The notes: generated by a model from the sequence alone, not told the origin. Numbered from the stretch's first letter, positions 1 through 8,009 are shown. The stretch is DNA of 10,094 nt from Cyclostephanos tholiformis (GCA_036939975.1 JALLPB010001383.1:1-10094); one strand, 5' to 3'. Program-made: numbers and translations.

Positions 1-47
1 CGGCACTGCTGAGGACGCGACCATGGGCGGATAGTCGCCACCAGCTA

Positions 48-70
48 CCCTCCCTCGTCCACGAGGAGGG
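48..70. repeat. Short imperfect hairpin near the left edge
   Basis: CCCTCCCTCGT (48-58) is followed after two bases by ACGAGGAGGG (61-70). The arms pair over 10 bp with one bulged C, although the tight loop would open the innermost pair. It lies just upstream of the endonuclease frame and may be 5' leader structure of the LINE. No function can be assigned. Confidence 0.4.
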
Positions 71-81
71 CACAGCATTTT

Positions 82-1707
82 GTGTCAAGTGGTCCGTTTG
101 AGTCTAGGCGCGAGATCAACAGAGGTGGCGCAAGGGGGCGTCACAGGGATGATAGATTTAGGAATAGTCAAGACTACCAGCGGGTAGTAGAGAGGATTAA
201 TGTACAGGGGGCAACTAGGCATATGGTACAACAGGGGAGAATGGAGACAATAGCACACGAGGCTATAATACAAGGCCTACATACTAGATCCAGAGAGCCT
301 CACCACTCCTGCACCCGAAATGACACCCCAACATTAGATGAGACAGGGAGGGTAGATATGACACATATTATGCATGTTTTAGAAGAAAGGGACCGAATAG
401 CGGCCACAGAACAACAAGAAAGGCGAATGGTTCAAGACCTAGGCACCACCGATGAGGCCCTCAGGGTTCATGGGGCGGTCCCAACGAGGAAGGCGGAGGG
501 GATCATTAGACTAATATATGAAAATGCCAATGGTATATGTAACAGATTGTCCAATAACGTGAAGGTAGAAATAGCAAAGATGATTCATAACGATCTGGAA
601 GTAGACATTGCTGCTTACAACGAACACCGCCTAAATATGAAACACAAAGATAATAGAAATGGTTTCAACCAGTTATTCCAGGGAGGTGAAGCCGTTGTGA
701 AGTCGGTAGTTGCACACAATGTGCATGAAAACATAGGGAAAGCACAGGAAGGAGGCACATGTATACTGGCATTTGGCACTGTAACGGAGAAGATAGAGAT
801 CGATCAAACAGCGAAGGATGTCACTGGGCTTGGCAAGTGGACAGTAATGACCTTCCACAGGGACAATGCACGGACGAGAGTCATATGTGGATATAATCCC
901 TGCTATGACAAGGCGCTGGATAATGGTACCTCATACGCCCAACACCGTCGCTACCTAATTATGCAGCGTAACAATCAAACGAGCTGCCCACGTGATAAAT
1001 TCCGAGAGCAGCTACTCCACCAACTAAAGCAGTGGAGAGAACAGGGGGACAGGCTGATAGTATGTCTTGATGCTAACGAGGATATATATCGGAAAGCGTT
1101 AGGAAAGGAACTGACAGACGCGGATGGGCTCGCTTTGCGGGAGGTGGTAGGCAATTTCACACACAAGAAAATAGGTCCCACATTTTTTCGAGGGTCCAAG
1201 CCAATCGACGGTGTGTGGGCCACATCGGACATCACTGTGGCCAACACGTGCATTATGCCGGTGGGCTACGGCATTGGGGATCATAGACTGTTTGTGATCG
1301 ATTTCTGTGCCGCAGATGTGATTGGACACTCTCACCTGCGAGCAGCACGAGCCATTTCACGTCGACTAAACACAAGAATTCCCGGGGCGGCGAAGAAATA
1401 CAACGAGACTCTGGAGAAATTGATCATCAAGCACAACATGATCCAGAAGATTGGTCACGCATACACGGATGCAGGGACTCGGGAGGAGGTCACATTGAGG
1501 GCAAGAAAGGTAGATATGGAACTAGGGGAATATATGGCTCATGTGGAAAGGAACTGTAGAAGGGTTAAATCAGGGATCATCCCATTCTCGCCGGAATCGG
1601 CGATCTGGATTGAGAGGACACAGGTGTATCGGGCACTACTACGCCATCGAGCGGGCCAAATATGGAACATGGGGAATCTAAAACGGAAGGCCAGAAGGTT
1701 AATATAA
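82..1707 (+). pseudogene. LINE polyprotein fragment 1: N-terminal region and APE/EEP endonuclease
   Basis: This is the endonuclease part of the retrotransposon protein, the nickase that cuts host DNA to prime reverse transcription. Residues are counted from GTG at 82. Residues 1-135 are a basic, low-complexity, RG-rich segment of unknown role. Residues 142-407 carry the exonuclease-endonuclease-phosphatase signatures: an ENANG block with N148 and N150, the metal-binding E181 in YNEH, GYNP at 270-273, D330 and N332 in LDAN, D376 in PIDGVW, and the terminal D400-H401 pair in GDHRLF. All expected catalytic positions are present. Residues 410-541 are a basic linker. The reading frame is open from 13, after a TGA at 10-12. 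It has no ATG before 223, so the true start is unknown: it may be mutated or lie upstream. The frame ends at a TAA at 1705-1707, and the continuation is in frame 3, so this stop is best read as the result of an upstream 1-bp deletion. Confidence 0.85.
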
Positions 1708-2102
1708 CGGACGTGATGAGCATTTCAGTTGACGAAATTAAACGGAGGATAACCTTCTGTGAACAACAGAACGAGTACTTTAAGAAACATGGAAAGTACT
1801 ACCGTAGGCAAGACTTGACAAGGCGATTACAGGCTGCTTGGGAGAGAGAGAACAAGGTAGCTGAAAAACAGATCCTTTCAATAATTAATAGGGAGAGGGA
1901 CCAGCGCTTTTGGCGAAGAGTGAACTATGCTCTGGGGAAGCCAAGAGCGGGAGCATGCTTTCAGGTGCAGGTGGAAGGACAAGAGGGGGAATTGCAGGAG
2001 TACACAACACAAAATGACATCCATGATGCCATATGGGCCAACATCCAACTGACACGGTTTTATCTGGCGGAGGCAGCCCCAATCTGTAGAGGATTGCTTT
2101 GA
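1662..2102 (+). pseudogene. LINE polyprotein fragment 2: linker between endonuclease and RT
   Basis: This piece continues the LINE protein after the frame change and overlaps the end of fragment 1 by 46 bases. The real junction is probably near 1690-1707, so the ATG at 1662 is not a true start. It encodes a basic, helical-looking linker with no named catalytic motif. The segment RERDQRFWRRVNYALGK, with its charged run followed by FWRR, resembles the pre-RT linker I associate with this kind of element; that comparison is from memory. The piece ends at a TGA at 2100-2102, while the same frame stays open on the far side, so the TGA is a nonsense mutation and not a genuine terminus. Confidence 0.72.
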
Positions 2103-3251
2103 GGCACCTTTGGATACAACGCGGTATGCCCCACGGCAGCAGCAATTCTTGATGGGACGTATGCATACCCCCCTTGGTTTGACGGTCCCATGCGTGAAAT
2201 TTTACAAGAATGTGCAGCCATTAGAACGAAGGTGCCAAAGGACTCAGTACAGCTAACAATCTCACCAGAGGACTGGATCAACCATTGGCAAGGAGCCAAG
2301 GAGTCCACCTCTTCCTCCATCTTGGGCCGCCACTTCGGACATTACAAGGCGGGACTGCAGAACCAGTACATTACCTACCTCCATGCCCTCCAATCTACAC
2401 TGATCTTGAAGTCGGGGATCATCCTTGAGCGATGGGCAAATGGTCTTTCGGTGATGCTACAGAAGATTTTTGGCTGCTCGCTCATCACAAAGCTCAGATC
2501 CATCTTACTAATGGAAGCAGACCTCAACGCAACTAACAAAATAGAGTACGGCGTTAGGATGCTAACAAACATACGTAAGTATAGACTGATGCCCGACGAA
2601 ATCTACAGTGAGCGCAACAGGCTCGCAGACGATGGGACCCTGTCGAAGGTGATCTTTTATGACATAGTGCAACAGCTGCGCAGGCCGGTGTGCTTGGCGG
2701 CGGTAGATGCAGACAATTGCTACGACAGAATTTCACATCCAATAGCCTCGATGACCTTCCAGGCCTTCGGGGTTCCAACTGCGGCAATAGAGTCAATGCT
2801 CAGTACGATCCAGGACATGCGATTTTATCTTCAGACAGGATTCGGAGACTCTGAACAATTTGCTGGCGGGCCTAAAGAAGACGAGGAAAACCCAATCAGG
2901 ACTCAGAGAATGTGCCAGGGAAATGGGGCGTCGCCGGCAGCTTGGACGGTGATGGCAATTACGATTATCTCAGCACATAAGAAAAAGGGGCACTGGGCAC
3001 GCTATCTCACTCCTTTCTTGCAACGGGGAGGACACTTGATAGGGAACGTGTTTGTTGACGACACTGACCTGATCCACCTGGAAATGCGGAACAACCAGAC
3101 GAAAGAGGAGGCCCACACACAGTTCCAAGCTAGCATCGATAACTGGGGCAAACTCCTTCTCGCGACCGGCGGAGCGTTAAAACCAGCGAAATGCTCACAC
3201 TACTTTATCTTCTTCGAATGGAAGATTGACGGCACTTGGCGGTACAGTTAA
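2103..3251 (+). pseudogene. LINE polyprotein fragment 3: reverse transcriptase domain
   Basis: This is the catalytic core that would copy element RNA into DNA at the nicked target. The frame is open from 2103; the first ATG is at 2190, and residues below are counted from it. The fingers region is at about 100-165. Motif A is D173-ADNC-Y178-D179, matching the D-x4-F/Y-D pattern, with the first catalytic Asp at 2706-2708. Motif B is QGNGASP at 243-249, matching QGxxxSP. Motif C is F288-V-D290-D291 at 3051-3062, with both catalytic Asp residues kept. A thumb-like stretch (WGKLLLATGGALKPAKC, 319-335) follows. FVDD in place of the usual FADD/YADD is a mild oddity for a LINE. The fragment ends at a TAA at 3249-3251, in frame with fragment 4. 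Confidence 0.88.
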
Positions 3252-3983
3252 AATGAACTTTTGGGCAACTTCGCCATAGAGGTTCCAATGGCTGACGAAG
3301 CAACAGAACCAATCGAGCACCTCTCAATTGACACGGCAGTGAAGACACTAGGGTTCATGACATGCCCCTCGGGAGATAACTCTGCCGCAACCCATCAGAT
3401 GAAGAAGATAGGACAAGAATGGGTAGACAGAGTGAAATCCAGGCACCTTAGCCAAAGGGATGTGTGGTTCATGGTCGATTGTCAACTCTGGCCAAGATTA
3501 GGGTTCAGGATCTGCAATTCTACGGCCACATGTGCAGAACTGTGCGATTGCATGATGCGAGTATACTACCAACTCCTCCCCACAGGGGGGATCAGAAGGT
3601 CGGCCCCGGCCCAGCTTAGACAACTGGGGAGGGGCTTTTATGGAGCAGGACTTCCTCACCCAGGGGTGGAATGTTTCGCCCAACAGATCTCCAAACTGTT
3701 GACACACTACGGATGCAAAAACGCCATCGGATTGGAGCTGCAGGTCTTGGTGGAGTTGTTTGCAATAGAGCTGGGCATCTCAGATCAACCCTTCCACGAA
3801 TCCTATCGTCACTATCAGAGATGGGTTACGCAGACATGGCTCAAAACAATATGGGAGAAGGCAGACAAATTCGATGTGGAGATCATGCTGGCCCCACTGG
3901 ACATTAGACCTCCTCGCAGAGGCGACAAGTGGTTTATGAGAGTGCTTATTGACACGGGTTTCACAGACAATGAGGAGTTGTGA
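3252..3983 (+). pseudogene. LINE polyprotein fragment 4: connector between RT and RNase H
   Basis: This lies in the same frame as fragment 3, directly after its stop, and is open for about 243 codons. The segment KTLGFMTCPSG near its start sits where LINE proteins often have a conserved block just after the RT thumb. The remainder is a helical, Cys- and Trp-containing connector (for example DVWFMVDCQLWPRLGF) with no enzyme signature I can name. There is no ATG at its start; the first codons after the TAA simply continue the protein. It ends at a TGA at 3981-3983, beyond which the same frame stays open. It is part of one broken polyprotein rather than an independent gene. Confidence 0.75.
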
Positions 3984-6062
3984 ATTCTCAATAGATTTCG
4001 ATGTCATCAACAGGTACTGTATCTGTCAGATGTCCTCAAGGCGAACGGACAATCCCTGAACAAACGGTACCTCCACAAAAGGCAACCTTCCGAAAAGTGG
4101 TCCACCATCCTGTTTCTCAACAAAACCCCCCCCAATAGGCATCTCACGCTATGGCGCACTGCCCTTGAGGAACTGGCTCCGCGGGGAAGGGCAGATACTA
4201 GGCTAGGTGACTACATGTACCCCAGCAGGACAAAGCACGAATGGATGTATGACACAGATAGGCAGGAGATCTATCATCAGATGGGAGATACAATGGACAT
4301 ATACCGTCCTACAATCCACCCCCAAAACGCCTACCACACGAACTGTTGGTTGAAGGCACTACAAGGCATAGAAAGCAGGGATAACGGTATACTCTGTTGC
4401 GTGAGGGATATAGGGCACGGTCTCCTTAGCTTGAAATCCTCAACCAACCACCGCATTACAATGGACGACCCAAGCGACTTGCGAGCGGTACTAACAAATT
4501 GGGGATTTGACTGGATATGGCGAGAACTACATATCACAGGCGATGGTAGTTGGCTGAGGGAGTCCATAGCAAGTGGAGCCTGTATAGCGGTTACGGACGG
4601 ATCGTACATGAAGAAAATACACCCAGCATTAAATTCTGCGGCATTCATCTTCGAATGCCGGCAAGGATGCGGTAGACTCATGGGCTCATTTGTTGAAAGG
4701 TCGCCAGGTGCATGTAGTTATCGAGGAGAATTGCTGGGTCTCATGGCAATCCACTTAGTCTGCTTAGCAATCAACAAGCTACACCCAGACCTCCAAGGCG
4801 CAGTTATCATCTACTCGGACTGCAGGGGGGCACTTCACAAGGTCAGCCATCTCCCCCCATACCAGGTGCCAACTCGCTGCAGCCACCCGGACATTTTGAA
4901 GAACATCATGGTCAATTGCAGCGAATTGACATTCGCACTACAATATACACATGTGATGGCACACCAAGATGACCAGGAGGCCTACGAGGTCCTCTCGCGA
5001 CCGTCACGGCTAAACTGCCAAATGGATTACTATGCAAAGAAAGCAATTCTGGAGCTGGAACCGGGAGCAGAAGGCGAGACAAAGCAGTTCCCACTTGAAC
5101 CGATATGTGTAACGGTCGGAAGCACAAAGATTACAAGCGACCGGGTAAGGGACCTAAAGTACTGGGTCAATAAACGGATCGCCAAAGTATTCTACCACGA
5201 ACAGGGCATATTATTTGACACTGAATTCGAGGCGGTCGACTGGGAAATGGTCAGCCAGGCACTCCAAGAAGTGCCCAGGATGTTTCAAGTATGGGCTTGT
5301 AAGCAGGTTATGAACTTGGCACCGGCAAATGGCAACAAACCTTGGGACAGGGCATATATGAGGTGCCCAAGCTGCAACTGTGAGAGAGAAACAACTGCAC
5401 ATACCCTGGAGTGCAACGAGATTGGGCGGGTTGATGCCCTGATGCAATCAATCAACACGCTGGAGCGCTGGCTGGAGCGGGAAGGGACTGACCCCACACT
5501 TCAGTACTGCATCATCTCGTACTGCAGAGGGAGAGGGGCAGAGTCAATGAATACGATAACGTACGGATTAGATCAATGTTACCGCCAGATGGCAGCAGAT
5601 CAGGATCGTATTGGGTGGCATCGATTTATGGGAGGCATGATATGCAGAAAAGCCCGGGAGATCCAAGAAACTTACTCCACAGTGTGTGGATCCCGGTCGG
5701 TTCCACAGCGATGGGCGATTGGCACTATCATCAAACTGCTCGAGACGACGCACGCGCAATGGTTATATCCATGTATACAAATGCATGACACGACCTCTGG
5801 GATATTGAGGACAACACGCAAAGAGGAGTTACAGAGAGAGATAGAAAAACAATTGGAGGCCGAGGCATATGGCCTATTAGAAGAGGATCAGTATTTGGCG
5901 GAGGTAAATCTAGAGAACCTGGAAAACTCGTCGGGTGAGAGGCAGGAAGAACTACGTCAGACTGACTGCCGTCTCAGCCCCCCTTCTCATTTCTTTTTTG
6001 TGCGAATAAAAAACTCTGCCGCCAAAAAATCCGCTTGCGATTGGCGTGAAGAAACACGCTAG
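3984..6062 (+). pseudogene. LINE polyprotein fragment 5: RNase H domain, zinc motif and C-terminal tail
   Basis: This is the C-terminal part of the LINE protein, open from 3984; the first ATG is at 4215 and residues are counted from it. The RNase H, which removes RNA from RNA-DNA hybrids, spans about 120-277: D128 in TDGS, E172 in YRGE, D202 in YSDC, then the HVMAHQD block at 246-252 and D271 in CQMDYYAK. This is the full D-E-D-(H)-D set. A zinc-knuckle-like CPSC-x8-H-x3-C motif is at 384-400 (nt 5364-5414), similar to the Cys-His motif found near the C-terminus of many LINE proteins. The tail at about 535-580 is strongly charged and Glu-rich. The last 33 or so codons run into the first copy of the 98-bp repeat, and the TAG at 6060-6062 falls at its end, so the true C-terminus may have been shorter or different. 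Confidence 0.85.
6020..6046 (+). other. Predicted stem-loop in repeat copy 1
   Basis: CGCCAA at 6020-6025 pairs with TTGGCG at 6041-6046. Part of the intervening sequence (AATCCGC against GCGATT) can extend the stem with a bulge. The position suits an RT-recognised 3' stem-loop of a LINE; that role is inferred. Confidence 0.5.
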
Positions 6063-6121
6063 ACTGCCGTCTCAGCCCCCTTCTCATTTCTTTTATGTGC
6101 GAAAACGAAAAAAAACTCTGC

Positions 6122-6148
6122 CGCCAATAAATCTGTTTGCTAATGGCG
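6122..6148 (+). other. Predicted stem-loop in repeat copy 2
   Basis: CGCCA at 6122-6126 pairs with TGGCG at 6144-6148, the counterpart of the stem in copy 1. The basal stem is kept although the loop side differs at several bases. Confidence 0.5.
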
Positions 6149-6248
6149 TGAAGAAACATGTCAGACGTTTTTCCAGTCCCGCCGGAGAAATCATTTAAAT
6201 GTTTTTAGACATTCAGACAGTCATACCCTCTAAGGTTTTTTAAGGTTT

Positions 6249-6300
6249 GCGACAAATGCGATATCGCATGCGATAAATGCGATATTGCATGCGACAAATT
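6249..6300. repeat. 21-bp tandem repeat with palindromic cores
   Basis: Units at 6249-6269 and 6270-6290 differ at only two positions, and a third partial unit runs over 6291-6300. Unit 1 contains the perfect 14-bp palindrome ATGCGATATCGCAT (6256-6269). Unit 2 has ATGCGATATTGCAT (6277-6290), one change from perfect. The block lies in AT-rich sequence just downstream of the LINE and could be LINE-terminal, a separate repeat, or a protein-binding site. Confidence 0.8.
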
Positions 6301-6521
6301 TATCATTAAAACACATAATTAAAAAACCTAACCCTAATTTTTTTATTAACTAATAAAATCGATGTGATGCAGCGCGGGCAAGCAAGGGGGCAATCTTCAA
6401 TATGTACGTATGCAAAGTACGCTCGAGAGGCACACCGAACAACCAAAATCAGAGGCGCCAAAGTTAGCGCTCTACGCCGTCCGATTTCATTATGTTCGAC
6501 GTCGTGACGCTGCGTAGAACC
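6301..6521. other. AT-rich spacer without a supported gene
   Basis: This stretch links the palindromic repeat to the inverted repeat. It contains one telomere-like run, CCTAACCCTAA (6327-6337), between poly-A and poly-T tracts. The minus strand has an open frame through 6306-6707, but it has no recognisable motif and overlaps a foldback structure, so it is not annotated as a gene. Confidence 0.5.
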
Positions 6522-6624
6522 TGGTCGGCTTTCTGTCTTCCGGCCTGAAGATTGGGAAGAAGCTCGACTAAATATCAAGCTACCCGACTGCCAAGGTAGA
6601 GGCTGAACGACAGAAAGCCGACCA
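6522..6624. repeat. Perfect 16-bp inverted repeat with 71-nt loop
   Basis: TGGTCGGCTTTCTGTC at 6522-6537 is exactly the reverse complement of GACAGAAAGCCGACCA at 6609-6624. The loop is 71 nt. It begins about 150 bp beyond the stop codon of the minus-strand gene, so it may lie in that gene's 3' UTR or just beyond it. It could be an RNA hairpin or the terminal repeats of a 103-bp miniature element. I see no target-site duplication. Confidence 0.8.
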
Positions 6625-6717
6625 AATGCAGGCTCAACTTTCCTCACCATCAATCTGTTGATGATGTGACAGAAAGTGACAGGCAGAATACAGACGGGTG
6701 TGAGCACCCCATCAGTA

Positions 6718-6744
6718 AAGATAGAATAAACTAATCTATCTTGT
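6718..6744 (-). other. Small hairpin just after the minus-strand gene
   Basis: AAGATAGA (6718-6725) and TCTATCTT (6737-6744) form an 8-bp perfect stem with an 11-nt AT-rich loop. It lies 28-54 bases past the stop codon at 6772-6774 of the minus-strand gene. A role in RNA 3'-end formation is possible, but nothing in the sequence proves it. Confidence 0.4.
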
Positions 6745-6771
6745 TCATTAGAGCCTTACAAGAGCCTGATA

Positions 6772-7510
6772 TCATTCACGCAATAGTAGCACAACATTTT
6801 TCTTCCTTTCGAATCGATTCAATGACACAATGGGCCCTGTAAACAATTCTTCGAATGTCACATCATTGTCATCGACTTCCGCTTTATTATATGAATCCAT
6901 CCCATTCCTGATTTTCCTCTGTTTTGCGAGTGATGACTCAATCAACGGATACAGTACCTTCACTCTATCGGTATTTCGACCCATATTCTCGTGTCGATGG
7001 TGGGTGGCTTGGAGCTCGGCGATGCGGGCCTTGGACACGTGCGACGCCGGCATGACCTCATTGTTATTCGACGATTCGCCACTGTCGGAGAGTAGGTCGG
7101 ATGATTTGAGGAGGTAATCCTGAGCGTCGTTGTTGTTGTCGGACGTGGTGATGTTGTCCTCCATGGCCGTGGAGAGGGAGACGAGGAAGGGGGGAACGGG
7201 GGAGGAGCAACACGTCGTTCTCGTCTGGGTGTGTTGTGCGTGTTGTCATTCGGTGTTTTGCGATGAGAGGAGTGATATATTATGGAAGAGGGGACATGTT
7301 GAGTGACATTTTTTCGAGGAGGAGGGGGGGAGATGATGAACTTAAATAAATAAATGAATGAATAAGGGGAAGAGGAATGAAACTCACGACGATCGACGAT
7401 AACGTCCTCGACATCGACGACGACGGAGACGAGGAGAATGCATCGCAGGTCATGACTGCCGCCGACGTCGCGAGGACTGCGACGAGTGTTCGTCTAGAGA
7501 AGAATGCCAT
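6772..7510 (-). CDS. Putative plastid- or secretory-targeted protein of unknown function, two exons
   Basis: I do not recognise this protein. The model joins exon 1 (7510-7388, 41 codons) to exon 2 (7224-6772, 150 codons plus TGA) and gives 191 residues. The splice is phase 0 with a GTGAGT donor and a CACCCAG acceptor. The ATG at 7510 has an A-rich leader, with A at -3 and G at +4. Residues 1-24 look like a signal peptide: MAFFSRR as a basic start, TLVAVLATSAAVM as the hydrophobic core, and TCDA before a likely cleavage. Phe25 then follows, as in the ASAF-type motif of diatom plastid presequences. Residues 25-61 are Ser/Thr/Pro-rich with no acidic residues, like a transit peptide. From about 62 the protein is acidic and Asn/Ser-rich (MEDN, SDNNN, ESSNNN). 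A charged, helical-looking middle with ARIAELQATHHRHENMGRNT follows. The plastid location is an inference; secretion or another endomembrane compartment is possible. Without the intron the first frame ends at 7280. Confidence 0.6.
7225..7387 (-). other. Predicted 163-nt spliceosomal intron
   Basis: Read on the minus strand, the intron starts GTGAGT at 7387 and ends CACCCAG at 7225. It is rich in C and T with short TTTA and CATT repeats, and an AATGACAAC stretch near the acceptor could hold the branch point. Removing it joins two open frames in phase 0, which is the main support. No transcript evidence was available. Confidence 0.6.
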
Positions 7511-7873
7511 TTTTTTTGTATTTAGAACTTGTTTTTATTCGTATAAGAGATATGATAATATGCTCCTTGGATCGATTTGCGACGGCAAACCAACGTGGGG
7601 TGTGAGGTTGATGGTAATGGCGTCTCGGCTTCGTCGAGGGAGTGGTCGGGCGAGTGATGAACCAAACGTCAAAAGAGGGGGGTGAGTGAGTACACTACAC
7701 TACCTACTAGAGGTAGATAGAAAAAAAAGAACGAGCGAGAGGAGGGTGATGTTTGTGATCTGACCGTCGGCTCGTCTGTTTGTGGCGTTGCGGAGAAAGA
7801 CTGTGGTGGGAGGATTCTTCGTTGGAATCAATAGTAACCGACACCTCTCCAGTCAGTTGCTCGGTGTACTTAC
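7511..7873 (-). promoter_or_regulatory. 5' leader and upstream region of the minus-strand gene
   Basis: This is the non-coding stretch upstream of the ATG at 7510. On the minus strand it ends in an A-rich run immediately before the start codon. There is no convincing TATA box or initiator. A GTAAGT at 7873-7868 and CCACCACAG ending at 7801 could bound a 73-nt intron in the leader, with a TTACTAT branch-like stretch between them. That would place transcription start beyond 7873. Open frames on the plus strand here lack any recognisable content. Confidence 0.3.
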
Positions 7874-8009
7874 GTCAGTCTCGTCGTTCCACAGGTACGT
7901 ACCTATTGTATTAGGATACTTAAAAAAATCTCACATAGGTACACGTGGCGCTCTCTGTATTTTTTCTCCCGCTGGTATGTTGTAAGTCTCACGACTGGAA
8001 GAAACGCGT
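7874..8009. other. Intergenic stretch without a supported feature
   Basis: AT-rich sequence between the putative leader and the first inverted arm. It includes the short palindrome GGTACGTACC (7893-7902) and nothing I can assign. Confidence 0.4.

Larger units (their letters stand above)
5964..6163 (+). repeat. Two-copy 98-bp tandem repeat at the LINE 3' end
   Basis: Copy 1 starts at 5964 and copy 2 at 6062, exactly 98 bp apart. Both begin GACTGCCGTCTCAGCCCCC and share TTCTCATTTCTTTT, GTGCGAA, AAACTCTGCCGCCAA and GGCGTGAAGAAACA, with small indels mainly in the A/C/T runs. The heptamer GTCAGAC occurs just before copy 1 (5956-5962) and at the end of copy 2 (6160-6166). AATAAA hexamers lie at 6005-6010 and 6126-6131. 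LINE 3' ends are often repetitive and are the part recognised by the element's RT, so this is probably the 3' UTR or terminus of the element. Confidence 0.85.
1..6166 (+). mobile_element. Decayed non-LTR (LINE) retrotransposon, EEP-RT-RNase H type
   Basis: Seen: the plus strand encodes, in order, an APE/EEP-like endonuclease, a reverse transcriptase, an RNase H and a CCHC zinc motif, which is the domain order of single-polyprotein LINEs that carry RNase H. There are no LTRs, integrase or protease. From about 1700 to 6062 everything lies in one frame, interrupted by three stop codons; the endonuclease part is in a different frame, so one indel near 1690-1707 joins them. Inferred: a once-intact ORF of about 1,990 codons that can no longer make a full-length protein. 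The left end may continue beyond the window. The right end is set at the last base of the 3' tandem repeat block and is uncertain: no poly(A) tail or clear target-site duplication is visible. The clade was not assigned; the FVDD catalytic box differs from the FADD/YADD usual in LINEs. Confidence 0.88.

Noticed and set aside
1662..1707. Programmed -1 ribosomal frameshift
   Set aside because: No slippery heptamer in the correct phase and no evident downstream pseudoknot; with three other stops present, decay is the simpler reading.
6249..6300. CRISPR-like array
   Set aside because: Repeats are directly adjacent without spacers and the context is eukaryotic.
6306..6707. 133-codon open frame on the minus strand
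   Set aside because: It has no recognisable motif, spans both arms of a perfect inverted repeat, and lies in AT-rich spacer. It looks like chance.
7280..7510. Unspliced 76-residue version of the minus-strand protein
   Set aside because: A strong GTGAGT donor falls within it, and splicing joins a longer open frame in phase. Read-through gives a low-complexity tail.
7377..7685. 102-codon open frame on the plus strand
   Set aside because: It lies opposite exon 1 of the minus-strand gene; its Asp-rich content is the antisense of the Ser-rich transit-like segment.
7782..7985. 67-codon plus-strand frame
   Set aside because: It starts only at GTG, has no motif, and runs into repeat sequence.
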